From Comamonadaceae bacterium (GTDB lineage Bacteria; Pseudomonadota; Gammaproteobacteria; Burkholderiales; Burkholderiaceae_C): a stretch of DNA of 64,000 nucleotides. Position 1 is the first letter of the stretch; the number at the start of each line of letters is the position of its first letter. The DNA lies in NCBI GenBank assembly GCA_021299875.1, contig JAJTEW010000001.1, forward strand, positions 425,357-489,356, in the 5' to 3' direction. Under the pieces are notes generated by a model. The model was not told where the DNA came from. It did not search any database and saw only the letters and a list, made by a program, of their open reading frames with translations. The translations under genes and the position numbers were made by a program. This document shows, in pieces, positions 37,874 through 47,663 of this stretch.

Positions 37874-38800
37874 ATGGACAAGCTCAAAGTTTTCGAAACC
37901 TTCGTCTCGGTGGCCACCAAAGGCAGCCTGACCGCAGCGGCACGGGCCGAAGGGGTGGCGCCCGCCATCATCGGCCGACGGCTCGATGCCTTGGAAGAAA
38001 ATCTGGGCGTGAAACTGCTGATGCGCACCACGCGGCGGATCAGCCTGACGCACGAAGGCAGCGCCTTTTTGGAAGATTGCCAGCGTCTTCTGTCTGACGT
38101 GGCCAATGCCGAAGCCAGCGTGTCAGCGGGTGGCATCAAGGCCAGCGGGCACTTGCGCATCACCGCGCCTGCTGGCTTTGGGCGTCGGCATGTGGCCCCA
38201 CTGGTGCCGCGCTTTCGTGCCTTGCACCCGGATGTCACCATCTCGCTGAACCTCAGCGACCGGGTGGTGGACTTGGCGGCCGAGGGTTTTGATTGCGCTG
38301 TGCGGGTGGGCGACCTGCCCGATTCGTCTTTGGTGAGCGTGCGACTGGCCGACAACCGCCGCTTGTGCGTGGCCACACCCGAGTACCTGGCCAGGCGCGG
38401 CCCCCCCTTGCAGCCCTCGGACTTGTTGCAACACGACTGCCTGACGCTGTCGAGTGACGCCTCGCAAACCAGAGGATGGGCCTTTCGCAACCCCACAGAG
38501 GGTGGCCATGAGGTGGTGCATTTGCGACCAGGCGGGCCCCTGGATTGCTCAGACGGGCAAGTGCTGCACGACTGGTGCCTGGCGGGCTATGGCATCGCCT
38601 GGCGCAGCACCTGGGAAGTCGAAGCCGAAATCCGAGCCGGCCAGTTGGTGGCAGTGCTGGAAGACTTTGCCGCACCACCGAACGGCATTTTTGCAGTGTT
38701 CCCACAGCGCAAGCACCTGCCGCTTCGGGTGCGGCTGTGGATCGACCACCTCAAGCACCATTACGCCCAACCCGACTTTTGGCAAGCGCCCGGGCATTGA
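37874..38800 (+). CDS. LysR-family transcriptional regulator
   Basis: 308 residues. The winged helix-turn-helix (about 1-60) reads LKVFETFVSVATKGSLTAAARAEGVAPAIIGRRLDALEENLGVKLLMRTTRRISLT; the unusual IIGRRL in place of the common SVSRRL still fits the CrgA/AaeR-like subgroup. The effector domain spans about 90-295. LysR regulators typically control a divergent gene; none is divergent here, since HMG-CoA lyase is upstream in the same direction, so the target is unclear. The gap to argS contains the 12-base palindrome GCACGGCCGTGC. Confidence 0.88.
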   Translation: MDKLKVFETFVSVATKGSLTAAARAEGVAPAIIGRRLDALEENLGVKLLMRTTRRISLTHEGSAFLEDCQRLLSDVANAEASVSAGGIKASGHLRITAPAGFGRRHVAPLVPRFRALHPDVTISLNLSDRVVDLAAEGFDCAVRVGDLPDSSLVSVRLADNRRLCVATPEYLARRGPPLQPSDLLQHDCLTLSSDASQTRGWAFRNPTEGGHEVVHLRPGGPLDCSDGQVLHDWCLAGYGIAWRSTWEVEAEIRAGQLVAVLEDFAAPPNGIFAVFPQRKHLPLRVRLWIDHLKHHYAQPDFWQAPGH

Positions 38801-38869
38801 CCCCCCACACGCACGGCCGTGCGCAGCGGCGGCGGGTCGCTTTGGGTGCAGACCGTAAAATCGCCCCTT

Positions 38870-40567
38870 ATGCTTTCTGCCAAACAACATTTGCTCACGG
38901 CTGTGGCCACCGAGCTGGAAAAACTCCAAACCGGCGCGGGTGCGCGCGCGGCCTTTGAATCACCCAAAGTCGCCGCCCATGGCGACCTGGCCTGCACCGC
39001 CGCCATGCAGCTGGCCAAAGCCCTCAAGCAAAACCCCCGGCAGCTGTCCGAAAACCTGCGCAGCGCCTTGTTGGCCACCCCCGCTTTTGAGCGCTGGGTC
39101 GACGCGATCGAGATCGCAGGGCCGGGCTTCATCAACATCCGCCTCAAGGACGCGGCCAAGCAGGCCGTGGTTCACGAGGTGCTGCAAGCGGCCGAGTGCT
39201 TTGGCGATCAAGCCGCCCAATCTGACAAGGTACTGGTGGAGTTTGTATCGGCCAACCCTACAGGCCCTCTGCATGTCGGCCACGGCCGCCAAGCGGCGCT
39301 GGGCGACGCGATTTGCAATTTACTGGCCACACAAGGCCAACAGGTCTACCGCGAGTTTTATTACAACGATGCGGGCGTGCAAATTGGCACGCTGGCCAAG
39401 AGCACGCAGATGCGGGCGCAGGGCATCCAACCGGGCGATGCCACTTGGCCCACCGACCCCGACAACCCCGAGAGCAAAGCGTTTTACAACGGCGACTACA
39501 TCCAGGACATCGCAGTCGATTTTTTGGCGGGCAAAACCGTGCAGTCCGACGACCGCAGCTGCACGGCCAGCGGCGATGTGAATGACTTGGACGGCATGCG
39601 CGAATTTGCCGTGGCGTATTTGCGCCGTGAGCAAGACTTGGACCTCAAGGCCTTTGATGTTCGATTTGACAACTACTACCTAGAGTCCAGCCTGTACACC
39701 AGCGGCAAGGTCGATGCCGCCGCGCAAAAACTCAAAGACGCCGGCAAGACATACGAGCAAGACGGCGCGCTGTGGCTCAAATCCACCGACTACGGCGACG
39801 ACAAAGACCGCGTCATGCGCAAGGGCGACGGCAGCTACACCTACTTTGTGCCCGATGTGGCCTACCACATCGCCAAATGGGAGCGCGGCTTCACCCGCGT
39901 GGTGAACATCCAGGGCACTGACCACCACGGCACAATTGCCCGGGTGCGTGCAGGCCTGCAGGCAGCCAACGTCGGCATCCCCGAGGGCTACCCCGACTAC
40001 GTGCTGCACACCATGGTGCGCGTGATGCGGGGCGGTGAAGAGGTCAAAATCTCCAAACGTGCGGGCAGCTATGTCACGCTGCGCGATTTGATTGAGTGGA
40101 CCAGCAAAGACGCGGTGCGCTTCTTCTTGCTCTCGCGCAAACCCGACACCGAATACATATTCGACATTGATTTGGCGCTGGCGCAAAACAACGACAACCC
40201 GGTGTACTACGTGCAATACGCGCATGCCCGCATCTGCTCGGTGCTCCATGCTTGGGGAGGCGACACCGCCAGCCTGACCCACGCCGACCTGTCGCCGCTG
40301 CAAAGCCCACAAGCCCATGCGCTGATGTTGGCCCTGGCCAAGTACCCCGAGATGCTGACCTCGGCCGCGACCGACTTCGCACCGCACGACGTGACCTTTT
40401 ATTTGCGCGACCTGGCTTCGCAGTACCACAGCTACTACGATGCCGAACGCATTTTGGTGGACGACGAAGCGGTCAAAAAAGCGCGCTTGGCCCTGGTGGC
40501 TGCCACCGCACAGGTGCTGCGCAATGGCCTCAAAGTGTTGGGCGTTTCGGCCCCGCAAAAAATGTGA
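38870..40567 (+). CDS. argS: Arginyl-tRNA synthetase
   Basis: 565 residues, class Ia synthetase. The HIGH motif is the HVGH of [13 protein letters not shown]; the KMSKS equivalent is KISKRAG, a usual ArgRS variant. An N-terminal Add-1 domain (about 1-85) and a C-terminal anticodon-binding DALR domain (about 440-565, ending [13 protein letters not shown]) flank the core. The start at 38870 is followed by the normal [12 protein letters not shown]; earlier in-frame codons read through the intergenic region. The SPOR gene follows after 11 bases and dsbA next, suggesting one transcript. Confidence 0.96.
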   Translation: MLSAKQHLLTAVATELEKLQTGAGARAAFESPKVAAHGDLACTAAMQLAKALKQNPRQLSENLRSALLATPAFERWVDAIEIAGPGFINIRLKDAAKQAVVHEVLQAAECFGDQAAQSDKVLVEFVSANPTGPLHVGHGRQAALGDAICNLLATQGQQVYREFYYNDAGVQIGTLAKSTQMRAQGIQPGDATWPTDPDNPESKAFYNGDYIQDIAVDFLAGKTVQSDDRSCTASGDVNDLDGMREFAVAYLRREQDLDLKAFDVRFDNYYLESSLYTSGKVDAAAQKLKDAGKTYEQDGALWLKSTDYGDDKDRVMRKGDGSYTYFVPDVAYHIAKWERGFTRVVNIQGTDHHGTIARVRAGLQAANVGIPEGYPDYVLHTMVRVMRGGEEVKISKRAGSYVTLRDLIEWTSKDAVRFFLLSRKPDTEYIFDIDLALAQNNDNPVYYVQYAHARICSVLHAWGGDTASLTHADLSPLQSPQAHALMLALAKYPEMLTSAATDFAPHDVTFYLRDLASQYHSYYDAERILVDDEAVKKARLALVAATAQVLRNGLKVLGVSAPQKM

Positions 40568-40578
40568 ATGGAGGCGTC

Positions 40579-41205
40579 ATGAATTTGAAAACCCAACGTG
40601 GTGGTACCTTTTTAGGCTTCATCCTGGGGCTGGTATTGGGCCTGGGCGTGGCCTTGGGTGTGGCCATTTATGTGACCAAAGTGCCCACGCCGTTTTCCAA
40701 CAAAAACCAGCCCCGCACCAACGCGCAGGATGTGCAGGAAACCGAAAAGAACAAGGACTGGAACCCCAACAGCGTGTTGCAACCGAAGGCCCCCGCTGAG
40801 CAGCCTGTGGCACCCAACGCCAACCAGCCCGCCGCCGACACCCCTGCCGCTGCGGCCGATGCAGCCAAACCCGTGCCCCGCCCTGCGGTGACCGCAGACC
40901 CATTGGGCGACTTGGCCAAAACCAAATCGGGCTTGAGCACGCCCGCAATGCCTGCAGACACCACCGACCCCTTTGATTACTTGGTCCAGGCCGGCGCTTA
41001 CCGCACCAGTGCCGATGCCGATGCCCAAAAGGCCAAACTGGCCATGCTGGGGCTGGACGCCAAAGTGTCCGAACGCGACCAAGCAGGCCGAGTGGTGTAC
41101 CGTGTCCGCATGGGGCCGTTCAACGATAAAAATACTGCCGAGCGCATTCGCGTCCAGCTGGAAGCCAACGGCATCGAAAACACTTTGGTCCGCGTTCAAC
41201 GCTGA
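40579..41205 (+). CDS. SPOR-domain (FtsN-like) membrane protein
   Basis: 208 residues. A short cytoplasmic start (MNLKTQRGG) is followed by one membrane helix (about 11-31, TFLGFILGLVLGLGVALGVAI). A long Pro/Ala-rich periplasmic linker (about 45-130) leads to a C-terminal SPOR domain (about 132-208, YLVQAGAYRTSADADAQKAKLAMLGL ... RVRMGPFNDKNTAERIRVQLEANG). SPOR domains bind denuded glycan strands at the division septum; the layout is that of FtsN. Between argS and dsbA, as commonly seen in Burkholderiales. FtsN identity is likely but not certain. Confidence 0.82.
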   Translation: MNLKTQRGGTFLGFILGLVLGLGVALGVAIYVTKVPTPFSNKNQPRTNAQDVQETEKNKDWNPNSVLQPKAPAEQPVAPNANQPAADTPAAAADAAKPVPRPAVTADPLGDLAKTKSGLSTPAMPADTTDPFDYLVQAGAYRTSADADAQKAKLAMLGLDAKVSERDQAGRVVYRVRMGPFNDKNTAERIRVQLEANGIENTLVRVQR

Positions 41206-41233
41206 CTGCCTTCTGTCATCCTTGGGAACCCTC

Positions 41234-41875
41234 ATGAAACGTCGCCTTTTTTCCACCCTCATGCTGTCCGTGACCGCTTGGTTGGGCAGCGCCTCTGCTT
41301 GGGCACAACAGGCCTTCCGCTCGGGCAAGGACTACATCACCCTCGAGCGCCCTTTGGCCACCGAGTCGGGCAAGGGCAAGATCGAAGTGCTGGAGTTTTT
41401 TTGGTACAGCTGCCCTCACTGCAATGTGTTTGAGCCCGCTTTCGAACAATGGGCCAAAAACGCCCCCAAAGACGTGGTGGTGCGCCGCGTGCCCGTGGCT
41501 TTTCGCGAAGACTTTGTGCCCCAGCAGCGCCTGTACTACACACTGGAAGCGATGAAATTGGTCGAGAAAATGCACATCCGGGTGTTCAATGCCATCCACG
41601 GCGAAAAGCTCATGCTCAACAGCGACGCCACCGTGCTGGCCTGGGCTGAAAAACAAGGCATCGACCAAGCCAAATTTGCACAGACCTACAAGTCATTCGG
41701 CGTGGCAGCCAAAGCCAAGCGCGCCGTGCAATTGCAAAATGATTTCAAAATCGAAGGCGTGCCCTCTTTGGGCGTGGCTGGCCGCTTCTACATCGACGGT
41801 ACCTTGGCGGGCAACATGGAGCGCGCCCTGAAAGTGGCCGAGGCCCTGATTGCCCAGGCCCGACAGGGCCGCTGA
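41234..41875 (+). CDS. dsbA: Periplasmic thiol:disulfide oxidoreductase DsbA
   Basis: 213 residues. A signal peptide (cut near residue 24, ...SAWA) precedes a thioredoxin fold with a helical insertion. The redox motif is C60-P-H-C63 in FFWYSCPHCNVFEP, the classical DsbA dipeptide, and the cis-Pro is in EGVPSLGVAGRFYIDG. It introduces disulfides into exported proteins and is reoxidised by DsbB, which is not in the window. It is 28 bases downstream of the SPOR gene. A 9-bp stem-loop (41886-41911) follows the stop. Confidence 0.92.
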   Translation: MKRRLFSTLMLSVTAWLGSASAWAQQAFRSGKDYITLERPLATESGKGKIEVLEFFWYSCPHCNVFEPAFEQWAKNAPKDVVVRRVPVAFREDFVPQQRLYYTLEAMKLVEKMHIRVFNAIHGEKLMLNSDATVLAWAEKQGIDQAKFAQTYKSFGVAAKAKRAVQLQNDFKIEGVPSLGVAGRFYIDGTLAGNMERALKVAEALIAQARQGR

Positions 41876-41885
41876 AACCGGCTTT

Positions 41886-41911
41886 GCCACGGGCCGGTCA
41901 AAGCCCGTGGC
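41886..41911 (+). terminator. Stem-loop after dsbA, possible terminator
   Basis: GCCACGGGC (41886-41894) pairs perfectly with GCCCGTGGC (41903-41911) around an 8-base loop, 11 bases after the dsbA stop. There is no immediate T-run; a TTTTTT occurs only 35 bases later. It may be a weak or processed terminator separating the argS-dsbA unit from lptA. Confidence 0.4.
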
Positions 41912-42037
41912 GAGCACCCGCCCTCAAGCACGTGTGTCTGCGGGGTTTTTTCGGCTTCTTGATGCCACATGGAAGGCCTTTTCGACTTGAAGTGGCGAGA
42001 CTTGCACCTACAATGGCTGCATTGCACAGCAAGATTC

Positions 42038-42664
42038 ATGCCCTCCACCACCTCCATCCCTTCCAGCCGCCCCATCTTGGCCTTCTTGGTGCTGTGCGCC
42101 AGTTTGATGGCTTGGCCCTGTCAGGCAGAAAAAGCCGACCGTGACAAACCCATGCAAATCGAGGCCGACAGCATGCGGCACAACGAAGCCAAGTTACTGA
42201 CCCAGTTCACTGGCAAAGTGGTGGCCACCAAGGGCACCTTGATCTTGCGTGCAGCCCGCATGGAAGTGCAACAAGACAGCCAAGGCCGCCAAGTGGCCAA
42301 ATTGTGGGCCGCACCCTCAGATCGCGTGTTTTTCAGGCAAAAACGAGAAGGCTTGAATGAGTACACCGAGGGTGAAGCCGAGGAAGTCACCTACGACAAC
42401 CAAACCGATGTGGTCACCCTGACACACCGGTCCGAGATGCGCATCTTGCGCGGCACCGAAGTGGCCAACCAACTGCAAGGCCACAGCATCGTGTTCAACA
42501 ACATCACCGAAGTGATCACCGTGGACGGTCAGCCCAGCCAGTCGGCTGAACGCCGTGTGCGTGCCACCTTGATGCCGCGCGCCAAAACGCCTGACACCGC
42601 CCCGCCTGTGCTGGCCCCCACATTGCGCGCCAACCCGGTCACGGCGCCCAGCCAAAAGCCATGA
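42038..42664 (+). CDS. lptA: LPS transport periplasmic protein LptA
   Basis: 208 residues. A signal peptide ends near CQA (about residue 28). The mature protein is one OstA/LptA beta-jellyroll domain (about 35-175): [25 protein letters not shown] and [24 protein letters not shown] are hallmark strands. A disordered Pro/Ala-rich tail follows. LptA bridges the periplasm and carries LPS from LptBFGC to LptDE. Its last four bases overlap lptB (ATGA). The usual upstream partners lptC and kdsC are missing here; dsbA lies upstream instead. Confidence 0.9.
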   Translation: MPSTTSIPSSRPILAFLVLCASLMAWPCQAEKADRDKPMQIEADSMRHNEAKLLTQFTGKVVATKGTLILRAARMEVQQDSQGRQVAKLWAAPSDRVFFRQKREGLNEYTEGEAEEVTYDNQTDVVTLTHRSEMRILRGTEVANQLQGHSIVFNNITEVITVDGQPSQSAERRVRATLMPRAKTPDTAPPVLAPTLRANPVTAPSQKP

Positions 42665-43419
42665 GCCCCAGCGACCACAAGAGCCGCCTGGAGGCGCATC
42701 ACCTGCAAAAAGCCTACGGCAGCCGCAAAGTGGTGCATGACGTGTCGGTGCAGGTGGACAAGGGCGAGGTGGTTGGCCTTCTGGGCCCCAACGGTGCGGG
42801 CAAAACCACTTCTTTTTACATGATCGTGGGCTTAGTTCGGGCCGATGACGGGCAGATATTGATCGACGGCGAAGACGTCACCCGCATGCCCATCCACAAG
42901 CGCTCGCGCATGGGCTTGTCGTATTTGCCGCAAGAAGCCTCGATCTTCCGCAAGCTCTCGGTGGCCGACAACGTGCGCGCCATTTTGGAGCTGCAAACCG
43001 ATGCACAAGGCCACGCCCTGAGCAGCGCCGCGGTGGAAAAACGCCTGAGTGAGCTGCTGGGCGATTTGCGGGTGGACCACCTGCGCGAGTCGCCCTCGTT
43101 GGCCTTGTCGGGCGGTGAGCGCCGCCGCGTGGAGATTGCCCGTGCCTTGGCCACTGACCCACGCTTCATCTTGCTGGACGAACCTTTTGCGGGCATCGAT
43201 CCGATCGCCGTGATTGAAATCCAGCGCATCATCGCCTTCCTCAAACAGCGTGGCATTGGCGTGTTGATCACCGACCACAACGTGCGCGAAACGCTGGGCA
43301 TTTGCGACCACGCCTACATCATCAGCGAAGGCCGTGTGCTGGCCAAAGGCACGCCCGACGAGATCGTGGCCAACGCCGATGTGCGCCGGGTGTATCTGGG
43401 CGAACACTTCAGGATGTGA
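42661..43419 (+). CDS. lptB: LPS export ABC transporter ATPase LptB
   Basis: 252 residues. Walker A is [10 protein letters not shown] (about residues 42-51), the Q-loop lies in YLPQEASIF, the signature is [15 protein letters not shown], Walker B is [13 protein letters not shown] and the switch His is in LITDHNVRE. It energises LPS extraction from the inner membrane with LptF/LptG. The start overlaps lptA by four bases, so the two are translationally coupled; rpoN follows after 37 bases, the order conserved across proteobacteria. Confidence 0.96.
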   Translation: MSPSDHKSRLEAHHLQKAYGSRKVVHDVSVQVDKGEVVGLLGPNGAGKTTSFYMIVGLVRADDGQILIDGEDVTRMPIHKRSRMGLSYLPQEASIFRKLSVADNVRAILELQTDAQGHALSSAAVEKRLSELLGDLRVDHLRESPSLALSGGERRRVEIARALATDPRFILLDEPFAGIDPIAVIEIQRIIAFLKQRGIGVLITDHNVRETLGICDHAYIISEGRVLAKGTPDEIVANADVRRVYLGEHFRM

Positions 43420-43456
43420 TGCGCACCCGACCTGTTCTCGTGACGAAAGTGCAGCC

Positions 43457-44998
43457 ATGAAGCCCGGCCTGTCGCTTCGCATGTCCCAGCATCTGGCGCT
43501 CACGCCCCAGTTGCAACAATCGATCCGCCTGCTGCAACTGTCCACGCTGGAGCTGTCGCAAGAGGTCGACCAGATGCTGGACGACAACCCTTTCCTGGAG
43601 CGCGCTGAAGAAGAAGCCCCGGCCGAAGCCTTTGGTCTGGCGCAAGCAGACAGCTACGTGAGCTTGGGTGACCGCGTCAGCGAAAGCGCCAGCACCTCCA
43701 GCAGCAGCGAGGACAGCGCCAGCGAAACCCGCGACGAAGTGGTCGCCGACGTGGCCGAAAGCTGGGATGGCGACGGCAGCGTGGACATGCGGCCCGATGA
43801 CAGCGAATGGGGCGGTGACGCCACACCGCGCCAAAAGAACGGCGAAGAAACCGCTGACGCCATCGACTTGGCGCGCAGCACGGGCTCTCTCACCGACTTC
43901 TTGCACCGCCAAGCCTTGTCGCTGCGCCTGTCGGAGGTGGACCGTGCAGCCTTGCGCTTTTTGATCGAATCACTGAGCGAAAACGGTTACCTGACCGACA
44001 CCTTGCCCGAGTTAGCCGCCAGCCTGGCCGGGACCGATGACTTCGAACAAATCGACGAACTGGTGCACCGCTTCACGGTGGCGCTGGGCCTGCTGCAATC
44101 GCTCGAGCCCGTGGGCGTAGGCGCACGCGACCTGGCCGAGTGTCTGCGCATCCAGATCAAGGCCTGGCTGAAAGACGACCCCGAGGACGAAGTGGCCCTG
44201 GCGGCGCTCGCCATCTGCGCCCAGCCGCTCGACATGTTGGCCAAGCGCGACTACAAGCGTTTGGCGGTGGCCTGTGGCCTGAGCGAAGCCGTGGTGAAAG
44301 CCGCCATCCCCTTCATTGCCCGGCTCGAACCCCAACCCGGCCGCCCCTTTGTGCAGGCCGAGCAAAACATCATCATCCCCGATGTGCTGGTCCTCAACAC
44401 CAGCAAGACGGGCACGCCCAAATTCCGCATTCAGCTCAACCCCGACGTGATGCCCAAGCTGCGGGTGCACGACATCTATGCCAACGCCTTGCGCGGCGGC
44501 AAGGGAGACAACCATGCGGGCTTGCAGCAACGCTTGCAAGAAGCACGCTGGTTCATCAAGAACATCCAACAGCGCTTTGACACCATCTTGCGTGTGTCGA
44601 CGGCCATCGTGGAGCGGCAAAAAAACTTCCTCACGCACGGCGAACTGGCCATGCGCCCGCTGGTGCTGCGCGAGATCGCCGATGAGCTGGGCATGCACGA
44701 GTCCACCATCAGCCGCGTGACCACGGCCAAGTACATGTCCACGCCTCAAGGCACTTTTGAGTTGAAGTATTTCTTCGGCTCGGGCCTGGGCACCGACAGC
44801 GGCAGCGCCGCCTCCAGCACTGCGGTGCGCGCCCTGATCAAGCAATTTGTGGCTGCCGAAAAACCCGCCAAACCGCTGTCGGATAACCAGATTTCCGAGA
44901 TGCTGAAAGAGCAAGGCATCGACTGCGCCCGCCGCACCGTGGCCAAATACCGCGAAGCCCTGAAGATCGCGCCGGCGAACTTGCGCAAAACCCTTTGA
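43457..44998 (+). CDS. rpoN: RNA polymerase sigma-54 factor
   Basis: 513 residues. Region I (about 1-50) is Gln/Leu-rich (MSQHLALTPQLQQSIRLLQLSTLEL). An acidic, Ser-rich region II (about 55-135) varies as usual. The core-binding domain follows, and the DNA-binding part has the helix-turn-helix (REIADELGMHESTISRVTTAKYMSTP) and a C-terminal RpoN box ARRTVAKYREAL. It directs transcription at -24/-12 promoters under enhancer-binding activators. The start at 43457 gives the canonical MKPGLSLRMSQ. Confidence 0.96.
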   Translation: MKPGLSLRMSQHLALTPQLQQSIRLLQLSTLELSQEVDQMLDDNPFLERAEEEAPAEAFGLAQADSYVSLGDRVSESASTSSSSEDSASETRDEVVADVAESWDGDGSVDMRPDDSEWGGDATPRQKNGEETADAIDLARSTGSLTDFLHRQALSLRLSEVDRAALRFLIESLSENGYLTDTLPELAASLAGTDDFEQIDELVHRFTVALGLLQSLEPVGVGARDLAECLRIQIKAWLKDDPEDEVALAALAICAQPLDMLAKRDYKRLAVACGLSEAVVKAAIPFIARLEPQPGRPFVQAEQNIIIPDVLVLNTSKTGTPKFRIQLNPDVMPKLRVHDIYANALRGGKGDNHAGLQQRLQEARWFIKNIQQRFDTILRVSTAIVERQKNFLTHGELAMRPLVLREIADELGMHESTISRVTTAKYMSTPQGTFELKYFFGSGLGTDSGSAASSTAVRALIKQFVAAEKPAKPLSDNQISEMLKEQGIDCARRTVAKYREALKIAPANLRKTL

Positions 44999-45008
44999 GA
45001 GCATTTGA

Positions 45009-46334
45009 GTGAATTCATTGAACCTGTTCATGCCCTGCGCGGCGGGCGTTGAGGGCTTTTTGGCCGACGAGGTGCACGCCATCACGGGCCTGACGGGCCA
45101 CGACCTGATGACCGGCCGCGGCGGCGTGATGGCACGCGCCTCATGGCGAGACGCCATGCGCATCAACCTGCACAGCCGCTTGACCCAGCGCGTACTGGTG
45201 CAGCTTTCGGTCACCGACTACCGCAACGAAAACGACCTGTATCACGCGGCCAGCGAGGTGGCCTGGGAAATCTGGTTCACGCCCAAACAAAGTTTCAAGA
45301 TCGACATCACGGCGCAACACAGCCCACTGACCAGCCTGAACTTTGCGGCCCTCAAAATCAAAGACGCGGTGGCCGATCGCTTTCGCGCCAAGCGCGGCGA
45401 GCGTCCCAGCGTGGACACCACCTGGCCCGACGTGCGCATCTATGCCCACGTCACACCCGAAACCCTCACGCTGTACATCGATACCTCGGGCGAGCCTTTG
45501 TTCAAGCGCGGCTGGCGCACCGACAAAGGCGATGCGCCGTTGAAAGAAACATTGGCCGCGGCCATGTTGGCGGCCAGCGGCTGGGATGCCACGGTGCCGC
45601 TGTATGACCCCTGTTGCGGCAGCGGCACCATCCCGATCGAAGCGGCGCAAATCGCTTGCGGCATTGCCCCCGGTTTGCAACGGCGCTTTGGTTTTGAAAA
45701 GCTGCTGCCCTTCCAGAACCACGTCTGGCAAGGCCTGCTCGAAGAAGCCCGCGACTTGGAACACGAACCCACCGCTCCGGTCTTTGGCAGCGATGTGGCC
45801 TTCCGCATGGTTGACTTTGCCGAGCGCAACACCGAACGCGCAGGCGTGGCGGGCGTGATCGAGTTCCGGGGCGGCGACGCACTGCAACGCATGCCGCCTT
45901 GCGAGACACCCGGAGTCATGCTGCTCAACCCCCCTTATGGGGAACGCATTGCAGCAGCGGGTGTGGCTGGGCGTGGGCGCGACAACTTCCGGCCGGGTGC
46001 GCTTTCGGATGCACGTGCCGGTGTTCGCGCCGCCGACCAAAGCCACCACCGCGAAACCGCCCAAACCATTGACGGCGACGACAGCGTTGACTTCTTCGCC
46101 CAACTGGCCAGCCACTGGAAGAAAAACTACAGCGGCTGGAGCGCCTGGATGCTCACGCCCGACCTGAAGCTGCCCAGCAAAATGCGCCTGAAAGAATCGC
46201 GCCGTGTGCCCATGTGGAACGGCCCCATCGAGTGCCGCTTGTTTCGCTTTGACATGGTCAAGGGCAGCTTGAAGCGCATGCCAACAGACGCCTTGACTGA
46301 CAAAACAGGGGATGCCGGAACGACTGCGCCATGA
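45009..46334 (+). CDS. THUMP-domain class I rRNA methyltransferase (RlmL N-half type)
   Basis: 441 residues. An N-terminal ferredoxin-like/THUMP region (about 1-165) leads to a Rossmann methyltransferase with YDPCCGSGTIPIEAAQIA (SAM loop) and the N6/N2-type catalytic motif NPPYGER. This matches the m2G2445 half of RlmL, which methylates 23S rRNA, without the RlmK half. After NPPYGER comes a roughly 45-residue Gly/Arg/Ala-rich insertion not in E. coli. The GTG at 45009 is the only start that keeps the conserved LNLFMPCAAGVE. Its stop overlaps the PIN gene by four bases. Confidence 0.85.
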   Translation: MNSLNLFMPCAAGVEGFLADEVHAITGLTGHDLMTGRGGVMARASWRDAMRINLHSRLTQRVLVQLSVTDYRNENDLYHAASEVAWEIWFTPKQSFKIDITAQHSPLTSLNFAALKIKDAVADRFRAKRGERPSVDTTWPDVRIYAHVTPETLTLYIDTSGEPLFKRGWRTDKGDAPLKETLAAAMLAASGWDATVPLYDPCCGSGTIPIEAAQIACGIAPGLQRRFGFEKLLPFQNHVWQGLLEEARDLEHEPTAPVFGSDVAFRMVDFAERNTERAGVAGVIEFRGGDALQRMPPCETPGVMLLNPPYGERIAAAGVAGRGRDNFRPGALSDARAGVRAADQSHHRETAQTIDGDDSVDFFAQLASHWKKNYSGWSAWMLTPDLKLPSKMRLKESRRVPMWNGPIECRLFRFDMVKGSLKRMPTDALTDKTGDAGTTAP

Positions 46335-46765
46335 GTGTGAGTGCGAGTGTGAGCGCCCCAGTTCGCCGCGTGCTGGACACCAACATCGTGCTTGACCTGT
46401 GGGTGTTTGACGAACCCCAAGCCGGAGCACTGCGCACCAGCGTCGAGAGCGGCAGCACCCAGTGGCTGGCCACCGCGGCCATGCGCGAAGAACTGGCCCG
46501 CGTGCTGACCTACCCGCAAATCGCCAAACGCCTGACGCAACGCCAACTGCCCGCCAGCGCCGTACTCGAACACTTTGACCGCTGGGCCCAACTGCAGCCC
46601 AACGCCCCCAAAGCCCCCTACGCCTGCAAAGACGCCGACGACCAAAAGTTCATCGACTTGGCCGTCCAGCACAGCGCCGCGCTGCACAGCAAGGACGCAC
46701 AAGTGCTCTGCATGAAAAAGCGCTTGGAGCGCTGCGGCGTGGCCCTCAATTCCATGGCCCTGTAA
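46331..46765 (+). CDS. PIN-domain protein (COG1569 type), putative ribonuclease
   Basis: 144 residues, single PIN domain. Metal-binding acids can be placed: Asp16 in VLDTNIVLD, Glu54 in MREELARV, and the Asp101/Asp103/Asp104 cluster in CKDADDQKFIDLA. The fold is that of VapC-type toxins and related nucleases, but no small antitoxin gene is next to it. The start overlaps the methyltransferase stop (ATGA), tying its expression to an rRNA-modification gene. Toxin function is therefore doubtful; an RNA-processing role is possible. The Ser/Val-rich first ten residues are probably disordered. Confidence 0.8.
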   Translation: MSVSASVSAPVRRVLDTNIVLDLWVFDEPQAGALRTSVESGSTQWLATAAMREELARVLTYPQIAKRLTQRQLPASAVLEHFDRWAQLQPNAPKAPYACKDADDQKFIDLAVQHSAALHSKDAQVLCMKKRLERCGVALNSMAL

Positions 46766-46865
46766 GTCGGCGACTTTTGCCCCGACGCTGCTCAGCTGTG
46801 CGCAGACACCATGCCGGGGCTCAAGCCTCGAACCTACAATCTCCGACTGACCACAGGAACACACG

Positions 46866-47639
46866 ATGACCACAACCGCTGGCTTGGAAGCCGAAGACTT
46901 TGACACACTGGACAACATCCTGGACGACCTGCGCGAGCGCTTCGAAGAGACGCCGCAGTGGGAGTTTTGTGAGGGTTTCATGGCCGCGCTGGTGTGCTGC
47001 CGCCGCACCATTCCCGACAGCGAGTGGCTGCCCATGCTGCTGGGCGTGGATGAGGGGGAGGATGGTGGCAGCTTTGCTGACGACGCCCAGCGCCAGCAGT
47101 TCATGGCCTTGTGGCAGCGCCGATTTGACGAGATCCGGCTCGCCTTGGACACCCCGGTGGAAGCACTGGACGATGACAAAGCCTATGCACCCGAAGTGAT
47201 GGATGTTCGCGGCGCGATCGCTTCCTTACCACCTGAAGAGCGCGAAGAAATCGAGGACAGTGAGATTCCCTCGTTTGCGCAGGTGTGGGCGCTGGGCTTC
47301 ATGTTCGCGGTAGAAAACTGGCCCGAAGAATGGGCCACGCCCAAGGACAAAGACGCGGCCAAATGGTACGACCTGTCGCTCGAAGCGGTTGTGGCTCTGA
47401 CCGAAGACGACGACGCGGTGCCGACGCTGTCGGCCTTGTCAGAAGACGGCCCACCCAGCGTGAGCGAAGCGCGCTTGAACGCCTATGGCGAAGCGCTGTG
47501 GGCGGTGTACGACCTGCGCGAAATTTGGCGCAACATGGGCCCGCGTGTGGCCCAGGTCATCAAGGCAGCCACGCCGGGCCGCAACGATGCTTGCAGCTGC
47601 GGCAGCGGGAAAAAGTACAAAAAGTGCTGCGGGGCTTGA
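46866..47639 (+). CDS. YecA/UPF0149-family protein with C-terminal SEC-C zinc motif
   Basis: 257 residues. An acidic, helical UPF0149 region (about 10-215, with FCEGFMAALVCCRRTIPDSEWLPMLLG) precedes a SEC-C motif at the end: GRNDACSCGSGKKYKKCCG, with the C-x-C-x8-CC zinc ligands. SEC-C tails, as in SecA, bind zinc and can dock on SecB or ribosomes. E. coli YecA has this build and binds ribosomes or metal; the exact role is unknown. It is 100 bases after the PIN gene and converges with the hydrolase at 47698. Confidence 0.83.
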   Translation: MTTTAGLEAEDFDTLDNILDDLRERFEETPQWEFCEGFMAALVCCRRTIPDSEWLPMLLGVDEGEDGGSFADDAQRQQFMALWQRRFDEIRLALDTPVEALDDDKAYAPEVMDVRGAIASLPPEEREEIEDSEIPSFAQVWALGFMFAVENWPEEWATPKDKDAAKWYDLSLEAVVALTEDDDAVPTLSALSEDGPPSVSEARLNAYGEALWAVYDLREIWRNMGPRVAQVIKAATPGRNDACSCGSGKKYKKCCGA

Positions 47640-47663
47640 GGCCGCCGCAGAACACCGCCCACC

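Noticed and set aside
46331..46765. VapBC toxin-antitoxin module
   Set aside because: Only the PIN protein is present; no small antitoxin frame lies upstream or downstream.
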